Under the pieces are notes generated by a model that did no database searches, was not told the DNA's origin, and saw only the letters and a list, made by a program, of their open reading frames with translations. Below are positions 26,131-39,800 of a stretch of 64,000 nucleotides of DNA, piece after piece (position 1 is the first letter of the stretch; every line of letters starts with the position of its first letter). A program made the translations under genes and the position numbers. The DNA comes from Doryteuthis pealeii (lineage: Eukaryota; Mollusca; Cephalopoda; Myopsida; Loliginidae): the NCBI GenBank assembly GCA_023376005.1, contig CM042150.1:73184252-73248251 (forward strand), read 5' to 3'.

Positions 26131-28900
26131 GAGTTATGATTTTTTTTCCTGGCTGCATTTTTTTTCATGGATTACTTCAATAAACTTTGGATAAGATATA
26201 ATATTGGGAAATGATTTTTTGCATTGTGAATGACAAAAGGTGTGGCAATAATTTGAATAAACTATTATATGATCATACTTTTCGAAAATTCAGTCCAGTA
26301 ATATAGTAGCTTAAAAAGTAATACAAAAAAATACTCAGCAATAAATAAATTTGTGAACAATCATAGTTGTCTCTCTACTGGACAGTTTCACTATAAATAC
26401 TAAGAGACTATCACCTTAATGGATCGATCAGTTTAAGTTCTAATTGAATAAAGCAATTACCTTGTTTGTTTTTTGTATTACCTAAATAAATACTATAGTA
26501 TTTTAATTATTGAGTAAAAGTAGATATTTATATTCCAAATCAATTGTGATGGATGCTTATTGTTCTAAAGCTGTTGTAATGATCAATGTTTAAAAAAATC
26601 TGTTAAGATAGATTGAATCAAGATTATGAATTCCTATTGATGTTCCAGTAGGGAGTATTGTGTACACAACCCAGGTCAAAAGTAATCTTCGCCAGATACA
26701 TGTTAGATAATGATTTCTGTGAGTGCACTTAGCTATACAATTGGGTAATGTTCTTGTACAAAAATGGACAATGTGTGGACATATATAATAGTAATATTAT
26801 ACAATTATATAGCTATGTGGTAACTTGCGAAAGAAAGAACAAAGTTGATAATAATGGCATATTGAATAGTGACTACATATGATTGATGCCTGTAACAAAA
26901 CTGAGCACCCTTTTACAGCTAACGAGTCAATGAATAATATACAAAAAAACAAAAGTGTGTCTTATATAGAAATAACAGTTTAGCACAGTTGAAATTGCTA
27001 AAATTACGGTTAGAAACAAGAAGATTTTTAATTTTTTTATACAGTATACGTTTGAAAATATATCTACAGACACTTACAGACTAATGTACGAAAACAGTAG
27101 GTTACTCAGTGCACATAATGAGTACTTGTAATTTATGAGGCTCGCAATGACTAAACACTCAGAAGATGCACTGAACCCATTTGCACTCACCTGTTTGACA
27201 GGATTTTCTCCAACACCTGTTTCCCAATCTTATCCCTGTATGTTGATAAGAACTGCATTGATGTTGGATCATTTAGACAGTCAGGTTCTATTACCCTGGG
27301 CAATTCGACCATGGAATTGTTTAATGAACTGCAGATTAATTTGTTGCAAAGGAGGTATATATAGCATGAAAATAAAATTATATCATGAAATAGGACAAGA
27401 TACCAAAAAACATCATGTTTACTAAAAAGAAAAAACTATTAATGATTGAATGTCATAACTTGAGGGATTCAAGGAATACACTATAAAGAGCAGCCATCCA
27501 GTAAAATGCGAATAGCTAACATTAGTGGCAAAACAGAAATAACAACAAAATCTAGAAACAAGATTGGAAGAAAATATAACTGTATGGGATGTGACAAACT
27601 GGAGATGATTGCAACATGATGAACTGGACATGGTTAAGAAAGGAAAAGCTCGAAGGAGGGCATGGATCTCTTTATAATAGCAGCACAAAACATATGCGAT
27701 ATGATGCCAAGTTATAGTCAAGAAATAATATGATGAGCAACGAGAATCGCAAGTCGTATAGTTGTGTGAAACAGAGTTTGAAAATGGTCAATTAACATAT
27801 TAAGCAGAATGCAGCAACTAGAAAGAGGAGAAAAGACTTGGCATAAAAGGTGCAGTCCAACAGGGAATGAGTACCAATAAGATTAAAATTGCTATACTAC
27901 GCAATATAGGAATTATGTATAAGACAGAGATCCATCCCAGAGAATAATGGAGATGCATTAGAATTCTCTGGGATTATTTGAGATACAAATTGAATTGCCT
28001 AATTCTGGCTGAGAGACAGGCATAGGTTGATTAATAAGGAATAAAGGAGAACTTGTCATCTGCTGGAATTTGCCAAGTAAATGAAAGAAAGTGAAAGAGA
28101 TAGACACAGATACTTGACTTTGTAGAGAAATGAAGAAATAAAAAGCTTGGTGGAAGTGAGGTGATGTGATAATCCATTTGGTTGGGTGCCTTGGAGACGG
28201 TTCTCTCAAAGAGTCTGTGTTTTTTTTTCAAAGTTGGAAATGTGGTGAAATAAGAGGAAAATGAAGACCAAACCCGAGCCACAACATTATTAAGAATGTC
28301 GGTTTGGCACTCAGAAGTCGCTGTGAGACTGCGGTGACTTTCTGTACTACCAGTGAAGATCACAACTAGACCCCAGTGTAGAAAACTATGCCAGGAAGTG
28401 AATGATTATATATTTATTAAAAAGCAAAATATTTCTAAATTGTAGATTAAGTATTTTATGATCGTCAGAATTATTCTAACTTTGTTTGTGCACAAGTTAA
28501 GAAAGTTTGTGATGGAAACATGGAAAGATAATTTACTACTAAAGTAATTACTGGAGTTAAAAAAGACAAATGTTTATTCCGCATTTGCTTCTGAATGAAG
28601 TCTAACTGTCTTAAACAAGTCAGTATAATTTCTAACTTAGTAAAAAAGGCCAGAAAAGAGAAGATCTATTTGTAATAGATGGTTTTCCTAACTGTGTAAT
28701 AATGATTACCATTTATGTGAGCAGTTAGTTTGACACAATTGAAGTAACTGGAACTCATTTGACTTGTATCATATTAAGGATTAATACTTTAACCATTGAA
28801 ATTAGGTCCACATTCAGATAGATTACCACCGATTTTTTTCAGCTTCTTTCTGTGTTGGCCAAATATTTTGCCTGTGAAAGAAAATCTCCTGTCCTTGAGA
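26131..28900 (+). repeat. Gap-flanking duplicate, copy A
   Basis: This 2.77-kb stretch matches 29,001-31,980 in the same orientation along its whole length, with many small gaps. It ends exactly at the N gap. Matching anchors include a TTTTTCATGG-type start near 26,160 with 29,030, the shared run AACAAGAAGATTTTTAATTTTT at 27,020 and 29,940, and the shared CCTTGAG/TTCTTGAG end at 28,899 and 31,979. Each contig end stops where the other continues, so this is an unmerged contig overlap rather than a genomic tandem duplication. Confidence 0.9.
27430..28380 (+). pseudogene. LINE C-terminal region, R2-like, frameshifted
   Basis: Combining plus-strand frames gives the end of an R2-like or related LINE protein. 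Blocks seen are WTWLRKG near 27,625, an IIAAQN block near 27,670, the ILWDY block near 27,958-27,976, a basic KERK-type region near 28,080, a VxxxxLGALETV-type hydrophobic block near 28,180, and TTLLR followed by decayed versions of the terminal SARILRRVLET pattern near 28,280-28,330. The usual cysteine knuckle between AAQN and ILWD cannot be read. No reverse transcriptase precedes it. It is a 5'-truncated dead copy, repeated after the gap at 30,370-31,390. Confidence 0.5.
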
Positions 28901-29000
28901 NNNNNNNNNNNNNNNNNNNNNNNNNNNNNNNNNNNNNNNNNNNNNNNNNNNNNNNNNNNNNNNNNNNNNNNNNNNNNNNNNNNNNNNNNNNNNNNNNNNN
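28901..29000. other. Assembly gap, 100 N
   Basis: Exactly 100 N bases, a standard placeholder for a scaffold join of unknown size. The flanks overlap by about 2.8-3.0 kb, so the real gap is likely negative. Confidence 0.99.
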
Positions 29001-31980
29001 GTTTAGATTTACTCTTTCCTGGTGCATTTTTTGCTAGAGTAGCTTATAAACTTGATAAGATATAAATGGTGAGATGATTTGCATGTGTATATAGCAAATA
29101 GTGGGTCAATATTTTGAAAGTAAACTATTATTTCAGTACTTTCAAGAATTTCAGTCTAGTATATATAGTGTACTGTAAAAAGTTCAGAATAACTAAAAGA
29201 AAAAAATCACAATATTATATTGTGAAATCATGTAGTTGTCTCTCACTGGACCAGTTCACTATAAATACAAGAGTATTCATCTCTTAAGTTGATTTACAGT
29301 TATTAGTTTTATGAATAAGCGAATTAACCTTTGGTTTGTTTTTTAATTACCTAATAAAAATTACTATTATTATTGTTAATTCTATTGAAGTAAATAAAGT
29401 TAGAGGTTTTTATTCCCTAATAATTGTGATGATGCTTTAGGTGGTTTCGATGCTGTTTATGATCAACATTTTAGATAAAATTTCTGTTCAAGAGATTAAT
29501 CAAGAGTTATTGAATTTCCTGAGTTTGATGGTTCCAGGAGGGAGATTTTGTGGTACATTACAACCCGGCAAATATGCTAAACTCTTCCCATTTAATGGTA
29601 GATAATTGATGGCTGTGAGTTTGCACTTAGCTAACATGGGTAATGTTCATTTACAAAATGAAACATATGCTGTGATATTAAAGTATATTTTATTTACAAT
29701 TAATATAGCTAGTGTGGTTGACTTCTAGAGAAGTAAAAAAAGTTGATTCATGCATTAGAATAGTGATATTCTATATATTTGATCCTGTGACAGTGTTAAT
29801 ACGTGGTCTACTTTGTTTTTCCTTTTACAGCTAATTAACAAGTCAATTATATAATTAACAAAGAAAGTGACAAAAAGTGTTTCTTATTAGAAAATAACAG
29901 GGTTTAGCAATGTTGAAATTCTAAACTTTACGGTTGAGAAACAAGAAGATTTTTAATTTTTTAAATACAGTTAGTACTTGAAATATATCGTACAGACAGC
30001 TTACAACTAATGTATGAAAACAGTAGTTACGTCAGTAGCACATAATAGTATGAAATTTATGAGAGGCCTCAATTGACTAAACTACTCAGATGCTACTGCT
30101 GACCCATTGGCACTCACTTCGGTTTACCAAGTGTATTGCTCTCAACACCTTGGTTATCTCCAGATCTAGCCCTATTTGTAAAGAACTTTGACATGTGAAT
30201 ATGTGATTCATTAGGGAACGTCAGGTGTTTATCTACTTCATTCTGGGCGAATTCCGCATTGGAGAGATGTGTAATGAAGCTGCGAGTATTATTGTGTTTG
30301 CTAGAGGATATAAAGAAAATAAAATATATTCATTGAAAAGGATCAGAGATACAAAAAACTAGTTTACTTATAAAAAGAAAAAATATTAATGATAATTTGT
30401 ATTTTTGGTTTTTTATGAAACTTGTTGGATGGTCTAAGGATTACACTAAAAAGGATTGCAGCATCCCGTAATTTCGTGCAATTGCAACATATGGACAAAC
30501 AGAAAACAACAAATTTAACTATTGTAGATATATGATTTGGTAAGATAAATATGAGATCTGTATTTGGATTGTTGACATTACTGGATGAGATTGCAATGTA
30601 GAGACCTGGGACATGGTTAAGAAAGGAATGCTCAAGAGGCAATGGATTCTCTTATATATTTAGCAAGCACAATAATTATATGCCATATTGTCCAATTATA
30701 TCAAAGAAAATATAGATGATGTGCAACAGATATAGCAAGTGTATCTTGTGGTGAAGACAGGTTGAAAATTAGGGTCAGATCACATAATAAGTTCAAATGC
30801 AGAGACTTAGCATCATGGAGAAATATGACTTGGCTATGAATAGGTGATCCACAGGGATAGTACATGAGAAGATTAAATTTGACCTAATACTAACCAAATA
30901 GATTATTGTATAACGAGAATCCATCCAAGAAAGATGGATGCATAGTAATCCTGGATTTTATGAGATCATGAATGTGCTCATTATATTTCTGGCTATTGAA
31001 GACCTTGAGGCTTATAGGGTTTTGATTAAAGTAGATAAAAGAACTTGTCATCTGTGGATTTTCGGCATAGTTGATAATATTGAAAAGTAAAGTGAAAGAT
31101 ATGATTCATAGATACTTTGGTATCTTTGTCCAGAGATAATGAAAAAAAAAAGCTGTGGTAATGTGGAAGTGACTGTGAATACCGTTGTTGTTGGTGCTCT
31201 TTGGGAACGGTTCGTGTCTCAAAATCTGTTTTTTTCAGTTTGGAGAATTTGTAAGATAAGAGGAAAAATTATATGACCAACCCAGGACCACAAACATTAG
31301 GTTAAGAGTTGGCTTGAGCATTCTTCAGAGAGTCCTGGAGACCTGAGGTGACTTTCTGTTCAGCCCAGTTGAAGTCACCAAACTAATACCCATGTTGGTA
31401 TGAATATCTAGCAAGAAGTGATATATAATTAATTAAAATAGAATATATTTTCCTAGATATATTTGTAGATTATGTTATTGTTATGATTCCGTCTTAAATT
31501 ATCTTAATTTTGTTGTGCACAGTTAAATGTGTGTTGAATTGGATAACAGGAAAGATTAAAATACTATCTTATGGATATTGGAGTTAAAAAAAGAAAAATG
31601 GTGGTATTTCCGGCATTTGTCTTCTTTGTATATGGAGTCTAAATGTTTAAACACAGCTCATTTTTATTATATTTTCTTACTAGTTAAGAAATAGTCCAGA
31701 AAAGGTAAGAGTTGCTTTTAAGTGTGTTCCTAAACTGTGTAAAAGATTAAATTATTGACATGTAAGTTGAGACAATTGAATCAACTGGGAGTCTCTATGT
31801 ATGTACAAATTGGTTGTATCTACTTAAATGGTAATGAATACTTAATATTCTATTCGATTAGAAATATCCACATTTCTTATATTAGTATTTCCAAACGATC
31901 TTTTTTCTGCTTCTTGTTTCTGTGTTGCCTTAAATATTTTGTGCTGTCTGTGACTAAAGAAAATCTTCCTGTTCTTGAGT
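29001..31980 (+). repeat. Gap-flanking duplicate, copy B
   Basis: Second copy of 26,131-28,900, about 7% longer because of scattered small insertions. It starts at the first base after the gap and runs into unique sequence near 31,980. Confidence 0.9.
30370..31390 (+). pseudogene. LINE C-terminal region, R2-like, second assembled copy
   Basis: Same fragment as 27,430-28,380, in the post-gap copy. Frame breaks fall at different places and individual blocks are harder to read, as expected if both are noisy reads of one locus. It is not independent evidence of a second insertion. Confidence 0.4.
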
Positions 31981-33780
31981 AGAAGAAAGATATACTGGTT
32001 GTTTCTAAAAAGGATGCAAACGAATTTTTTTTTTTTTTTGACAACTTGGTTAAACTATTTTAACTTTGTGATAATTTCTGACATTTTAAGTTAATATTGC
32101 TGCATACGACTTATTTTTTTATCATTGTGAGCGTTTGTCCAGTTTAACAAAGATGGCTTGCACTGGAGTTTTTCAATTCTTTCATAAAATTAATCTTTAT
32201 GAAATTTATCAACTTGTTGGAAATTGGATAAGTGGGGAAATTTCAAAATTGAATTCAATTTCTTCTGTCATATTGTTGTTGTATGGTTTATGAGGCAAAT
32301 ATAATTGTTCTTTGTGATGGAAATTGATATAGGCTGCTGATGCGGTTAATGAGGCTAGCACATTAACAAATCTATTTCCAACTGCTAAATATGTGTTTTC
32401 TAAATGTACATTGTCTATGTGTGCTAATACTGTAGTTGAACGAAAATTTACAAGTCATATTAATTCTACACGCTATTCGTTTGGGTTTGGTTTTGTTGTT
32501 TTATAACAGGTTTCATCTAAACAATATTTCGCCTGTTTGGTATATGTTGTTATATGTTCTTGATATATAATTAATCATTTCCGTGGTTGGCTTCTATTTA
32601 TCTCGTTATTTATCTGCACTATTAGCGTGATTTGTCTATGTGAAGCAATGTTTGGTGTAATTAGTGCCATTGTAAATTACATGTACAGAAATACTCATAT
32701 GTTTTCTAATGGTGATTTTAGAATATTTATAGTACAGTTGGAATATTTTTCTCTGAATAATAAAAATTATTTAATAATTATATATGCTATCAAATAATTG
32801 ATGTTGTAAACTATCTTGTCATACGCCTTACTTTATTAGATTTGTCTTACTCTGTATTTTGATGTTCTGTGCTTTAATATTTTCCTGAATATATTTTCTT
32901 GCATCAATGTGAGTAAATTGTTTCATGAAATCCCACATAATCCACCTTTTATCAGCCCTTATATTTGTAAGGATGAACTGATTAGAGTACTTTTCCTTTT
33001 GAGAAGTTGACTGCTGTTATAAATGTTGCTTGTCACTTTCACTTGTGGTTTAATAGGCTGGATTACCTGTTTTCACTGACTGTTTGGTCTCCGAGTAAAC
33101 ATTACTCTAGTCAATGCTATTCAATGAATGTAATTGAGTATGTTAGTTTTCTCGTAATATGGATAATATTCAATTGTTTACTTTTCTCTTCGGTTTCATG
33201 TCAGATTGTCCCATTTTTACGCATACAGCGCTTACTTTTCGTCAATTATTTCTGTTACAAAGCATAAAGATGTAGTAAATATTACAGAAAAGGGTAATCA
33301 TCTGTTGCTATATACAACATTCGACCTCTGATTGTTTGTAAGATATGATATTATATATTAGATTGTTTCAATAGGGAAAGATTAATGTTAATAAAGTTCT
33401 TTCAATTAAATGATGGTCTGGTTTTTAACGATTTAATATGATGCATATATTGACACTATTTTACGCATAGTTTGGATTGCATTCACAACATTTGGAATGA
33501 AAATAATATTGCCTCGAGATTTTGAATATAATTCTTCTTTTTTTAAAGATTTAATAATTTTACTTATATATTTGCTTACATTGCTTAGTTTATTTCTGGT
33601 ATAGACTAATTGTTGGATATACTATTCTCTTAAGAGTGCAATATTAACAATACAATTGGCAGAAAGGCACGAGATGTATGAAATTGAATCCTTCTGTATT
33701 TAAAAAAAAAATTATCTTAGCTATTTTAAAAATAAACAAACTTTCTTATAGCTATTGAATTCATTTATTCATTGAATTGC
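31981..33780. other. No gene seen
   Basis: AT-rich single-copy sequence within the window. The longest frame, 33,007-33,267 on the plus strand, is rich in Phe, Leu and Ser as expected from T-rich DNA. It has no recognisable domain. Confidence 0.5.
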
Positions 33781-34105
33781 TGATATATATATATATATAT
33801 ATAATATATTAATATGTATATATTATAATTTTGTTGTATGTATTAGTATTTTATATATTTATGTATGGTATGTATATTTATGTATGTTATATTATAGTAT
33901 GATGTTATGTATTATATATGTATTGTTAGTATATATTATTGTTATTTGTATGTATTGTATGTATATATTAGTTATATATGTTGTATATAATATAATTGTA
34001 TGTATGTAATATATATATGTATGTATAATATATATATGTATAATGTATGTATATATTATGTATAGTATGTATATATATATTATATATATTGTTCATCTTC
34101 TTATC
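33781..34105. repeat. Degenerate TA / TGTA tract
   Basis: About 325 bases of irregular ATGTATGTATATATTATGTA-like units beginning with a TA run at 33,782. The units are too variable to give a clean period. It looks like a decayed or poorly resolved microsatellite. Confidence 0.8.
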
Positions 34106-36429
34106 TTGTCAGGTTATCCAAAAGAAACCAAACTTTATAAAAGACGAATTTTATGAGCTTTCACCGTACAACTTTTTCTTTCTTGTCTTCCTCTCTTCTC
34201 TTTCTCTATTTTCATTCTCTTCTGTCGTCTTATAATTATATATATTAGATATATATATATTATTGTATTATTTATATTATTTATGATATTTATAGTAATT
34301 TATTAGTTAGGTTTATATTTGCGAGGAAAGTATTGTAATATAGAAATGCAGAGTCAAAGCATAATGTTATTATTATATGTATAAGTACATTGTATCAATT
34401 GCAAAATGAAGTAGAGTATTGGCCATGATTCGTGTACAGTATGGAAATAAAAGCTTGTTGAATTATTGTACAATGTATGAAATATGATTTAGTCTTGATG
34501 CTGCTTAGTACTTCTTGGCTATAAATTTTACAAGAAATCATTTTACCAAAATGGTATATGTGTGTCATCATTTAAGTTTGCATATATCAATTATTCTTTA
34601 AAGAAAGTATATATTTTCAATTTTAAAGGAACTGTTCTCCGTTTTATGAATTAGAGATCTGCAAATTTGGAATGGAATTTTTCTCCGCTTTAATAGATCT
34701 AAGTAAGATTATATATTTAATTATGGCGTTCTTCAATTCAAGTAGAATTTAGTGAAGAACATTTCAGGATTTATAGTGATCTATTGCATTTTATTGTGTA
34801 TCTGGTGCTTTTGATTTTTTGTGTGAATATGTATGTGGAAAGTGTTGGTTAAATTTGAAGGACTGGAAATTAAGGTTATACCTCTTTGGATATATATTAG
34901 TTGCATTAAGACCAAAGATCATCTTTGCATTGTTAATTATCCTCTTTATAGAGTAAATGCATGCTAATTTCATTCAAGTGAAATATGATGTATATTGTTT
35001 CAATGCTGCTGCTTTGGGCTGCTGTTTGTCTTTTAATGAGACTTTCTGTTATTTTCTTGAAGAAGAGATATTTACTAAGGAACGCATTATAAGATATGAG
35101 GACAGTTTATAAGATCTATTAATTTTCTATCCAGTTCTCATCTATTATAGAGATATATTTCTTTCTTTTTTTTAACCAGAACAAAATGTTGAGTTAATTT
35201 TCTGTAAAGTGAACATTGTATTCAGTTAACTGTTATCATCTTCCTATTAAATTTTTTTTAGTTGTGTAATTTTGTAGCACTACATATGATTGTATGAATA
35301 TATGTGCTGAACCACCAAGAAGTCAAGTTTAGATATATTGAATGAAGTGGAATATTTTAAACATAATAAAAAATAATTATTTTTGTGTGCAATTAATTTC
35401 AATTATTGTCTGAAATAATGTGGTCAATTTTAATGTTTAGTGCTCCAGAGAGGACAATAGGTTTAGCTAAGAATGATATAATAGATAGAAATACATTATC
35501 AAAGCTGTTAATCAGTCCTTTTGGGTACCTTATCTGGAAGAGTATTGGTTCCTAAGTGAATGTGCTGTGATTTCACAGGAATCAAATCGCTGTAAGAAGT
35601 AGTTTATATTTACAATAAGCTAGTACCTGAATAGATAATTAGTAGGGATAAAACTCATAATATGTCGCATTCTAGTTGATAGAAATTTTGTTAAGGAAAA
35701 TTGTCATAATGACAGAATTAGTATGAAATAAGAGGATATGTATTGTCTCTTTCAGTAAATTTAAAACGAAAAAATTTATTATGAAGAAATATCAAAATGT
35801 AAAACAAAGGTACATTAATTATTCGCAGTCGGTTGCACAGCATAATTTTGTTTGAAATCAATTTTGAAATCTTTAAGGTATTTGTTTGAATCTGAATTCA
35901 TTATACGGGATGATTGGAATATGGATATTTAGGTTTGTTAGTTATTTCAAATGTCAAGTTTTGTTTAATTATGCTTAGTAAAATTGTGTAAGGTTAAACA
36001 TTCCTGTGTGACATCATAGGTACGAGTGATGATTTGACTTGGATACGCGATTGTCAGAGTAAATGGAGCTATTTTCCTAGTTATTTACTCATTATATAAG
36101 GCAGCGTTATTTCAAATAACATTTCAGTATAGCATTATCAGAGCATGTTGCAATAAGATAAAACATCTTGCTAATTAATATGAAGGTTCATTTATACGCA
36201 AGAGGTAATGATAAATATGGTGTTTAACTAGGTGGTAGCACCTCTTAACTGGATGGCACCAACTCTGAAATTAGTTAATATTTCCATTCCATGAACTAGG
36301 GGTAGTCATTATCTCATCCTTATAGAAAGTCGATTAATATATGTCACAGATTAAAGCATTGGACTGTGCTTATTAGTGAGACATGTTGATTTTTGTTTTT
36401 TTTTTTATTATGGAAATCTGATCTCTTGA
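34106..36429. other. No gene seen
   Basis: AT-rich, with a short TA patch at 34,235-34,270. The mirror partner of this region, if any, would lie beyond base 64,000. Confidence 0.5.
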
Positions 36430-36820
36430 AAGGAAGAGTCAAGAAATCGTGGGCCTATTACGTTGTAGTGTCAGTGCTACTGTTATTTTGTGTTTCAGCA
36501 CCGACTTGTTGACTTTTTATGGTTAAGATGGTTAGAACGCATATTCTATGGATTGCCTTTGCTATTGCTTGTCTTGAACAAATCCTGGATATTTCTGCAC
36601 CCCACAAAACAGTAGCTGTTATCATGTCCATTTAGTCCTCCTATCACATCTCAGTAGCCTATGCCCATATGAGGTGTGATCATTAGAACAAGAATACAGG
36701 ATTGTTCTACTGGAGTAGAGGCGAGATTGGCTACTTTGAAGTATTGTTCTTCTGTAGACATCTCTTCATCATGTGGACACTATTCCAGCGTGGGACAGGC
36801 CGCAAGTACTTTTAACTTAT
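36430..36820 (+). pseudogene. LINE (non-LTR) C-terminal scrap
   Basis: Plus-strand frames recover VSVLL near 36,466, LNKSW near 36,577 followed by HPTKQ near 36,600, then pieces matching TGxYWRSxD near 36,700 and the DVLLW/CRHLH-like stretch near 36,745. These are the C-terminal blocks that follow the catalytic domain in the same LINE family as 16,440-17,895. It is only about 390 bases long and strongly frameshifted. The mirror copy begins at 64,000 on the minus strand and reads more cleanly. No 5' part is attached, so it is a 5'-truncated insertion or a remnant. Confidence 0.6.
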
Positions 36821-39800
36821 TATTGTGATAATGATGTTAGGAACTATAGATAACTCTTTCTTTGAGTTTTAGACCTTGTCCAAAATAATGTTAAATTATC
36901 TTTTCTGTATGAGAAGTATTATTCCTAATACAGGATGGCTATTAGAAGTGAATGCCATGGTTATTAAATAAGTAGATTGATCAAGACCTTGTCCTAAAAA
37001 GAATTGATTGATGCTTGATTATTCTAAAATCTATATTAACCCAGTATTTATATTCATCATTCCACCTGTTTTGGTTCTTATGTAATATGAGTTAGCAGGT
37101 TAATGCCCATTTTGGTCGTCAACTTCACGCTGCCATCAGGACTACTAGAAAATCTTTTCCTTTCTCTCTCTCTTTCTAGCATAATGAGCATGGTTTGTTC
37201 CGAAATATCATTCGCCATTGCAGATGAGAAGAGTAAAAGAATGGTGCGTTCTCATTTATGGCAGGTTTTAAGAAATTCCGGATACTAAACAAAGTTGTGG
37301 GAATATATTAAAAGAATTTTATGGTAATTAGAGAGTTTTTTACAGTCTTCATCTGCGTTCAGTACAAGTGAACTTTCGGAAACGTTTTTAAGAAAACAAT
37401 TGGAAAGATATATTGTGCTGATGTTTATTTATAAGATTCCTTGATGTTGTCTTGGTTCGGTTTTATATGTTGTATTTGTTACCTTTTAGGCCAATAAGAT
37501 AAAATCCAAGAGTCGGGTCCTTTATTTAATATGACATTAATCAATTTTAATTTTTTTCTTCTTGGGGTTGAATGGAGTCAATTCCATAACAGTTGTAAAT
37601 TCTATTCTATTTCGGGGTGCAGGGAAAACGGAGGGATTGTGAAATGCTTATAGATAAAATTTACATACTCATTTGTTAAAATAAATGTTATGAGTTATTT
37701 ATTTATGAGCCTTTTGTTTGAAAAGGCTGTATATGATATTGAGCAGTTTTAGAAATTCAAATTTACTTTGGTAGATAGATGGCTTTTGAATTCCTTCATC
37801 TAGATATCAGTTGTATCGCGTTTTGTTTGCTTGAGGAATCGGACATTTTGGGATACCTAGTTTTTGGTGGGTTGCTTTGGTGAAAGAATGGAGAGAGTTT
37901 AAGAAAATCAGATATGTTTATCTGGCCAGTACTGTATATATATGATGCAAGAATTATTTGTATGTTGACATTGGTGTAATGTTGTTCTGTGTGTTACCAT
38001 ATAGGAAGGTAGCTTTGACTAAGGTTTAGAAGATTGAGAGAGGCGTACCTGAGAATATAGATTCTCGTTTTTAATTGTGAAAGTATGATTGATAGGTTTT
38101 TTTAAAGGGTACCAGACAATGTGTGTGTTTGGGCTGGTTGGTTTCTGATAAACAGAGTCATTATGTTTTCCCATTGAATGGTAGGCTTTGAAATTGTTAT
38201 GTCAATGTTGAATTCATGCTAAAGGTCCTTCCCAATATCTTTAGAAATGGTATCTCCAGCATCTGGAGTAGAATAGTGTTTATGTATTTCCCTTTTTTGC
38301 TGAAATAGTGTACATAAAGGAATGTTTGCTCTTCATTTGTCAAGTGAATATGTGATCTTGTAGAGTGTTCGTCAGGACTCTCGAAATTTATGATGTCTTT
38401 TTAGTCTTATTATATTAATTGCTTTTTACTTTGAGATTTTATTGTTGCAATAGATATTGATAAGTTGTAGTTTTAATGGTTAGGATTTAGAATATATTTT
38501 CAGTTAGATATCTTTTGGGTGTCATATAAATTTAAAATATATTCTTAACTTTTTTAAATTTTTTGCTAATAAGTATCAATATAAGAGTGTTTGTATTTTG
38601 ATGTTCGAAATAATATGTTTAATAATATTAAAGTCAATAGCATAATAGTCTATTCTCCTATATTAGTGTGATATTAATTATCAGTATTGATCTTAATGTT
38701 TATTATTTTGTCTTCTTTATCTTTAGTATTGGGTTGATGATTTATAGTGTTTTTTTAGGTGTAAATCTTTTACTTGTGGTGTCCGATTTTTTAAGTCAGG
38801 TTATAGCAGAAATTGGATATGATCTTACTCTAGGATGATGAGTTGTTAGATTTCTAAATTAATTAATCAGAAAGGTTTAGTATTATATTATTAGTATAGT
38901 AGAGTTATGTAGATTTGAATATATGTCAAACGATTAAAAGTAATGAATCATTTCAGAGGGGATAGTTATCCTACATAGAAGATGCAGAAATATTATGCTT
39001 ATTGGTTCTTCACAATCTACCCACATGTAGTTATGAAGGATGAAAGCCTAAATGTTCCATTGTGTTTGTTGAGGGCAATGCAGGAAGTGGCTAGTATCAT
39101 ACTTATGTTGGGATGCTAGTTTGAGATGTGGATCAATTGCTTCGACGAATGTGGTGTTATGGTGTTGAAAGACCTCAAACCCTTACGAACTAAGAACTTC
39201 ACTGTAATGCATCCAACTGCATCTTAGAGAATGTATTTTGCAGAATTATTATTAGATGATGTATGAGAGTTGAATGAATGCTTCACTTAAAATTTAAAAT
39301 GAATAAATAAAAGAGAAAAAATATGTTTCTACTTTGCAGAGGATTGAAAACTTCAATACAAAAACTTTTGAGAAAATAAAAACAATTGAATGTCATGTTT
39401 TGTCGTAATACACACTTGTTCTGTAGCCACAACTGATTTGTATTCTATAAAATTATAGTTCTGTTGATTTATCAAAGAAAATGTGGTTCCTATATTCAAT
39501 CTTTTTCTGAATAGTAAAAAATATATTCAAGGGCATAACAGATATATATATATTAATATATAATTAATATATATAATATATAATAATATATATTATTATA
39601 TTTATATTATTAACGATGAGATTGGGATATTTTTGTTTTTATCTTTTTTTAAGGTCCATAGAAACATATGAGATATAGTTGATTTTGTAGATTGGATTAA
39701 GTTTAAGTCGCCATTATAAGTATTTGCAAAAGGTTTAGTTTTTGTATAGGATTTCTTTGCCTTTTTATATGGGAGCCATTAAATTATCAGTTTGTAGATA

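Noticed and set aside
27135..27425. 96-codon frame with RPWN motif, considered as a LINE tail (RxWNxLP)
   Set aside because: The duplicate after the gap does not keep the frame or the motif, and the match is only four residues.
28796..29065. Frames running through the N gap
   Set aside because: They are held open only by the unknown bases; the flanks belong to two contig ends that overlap.
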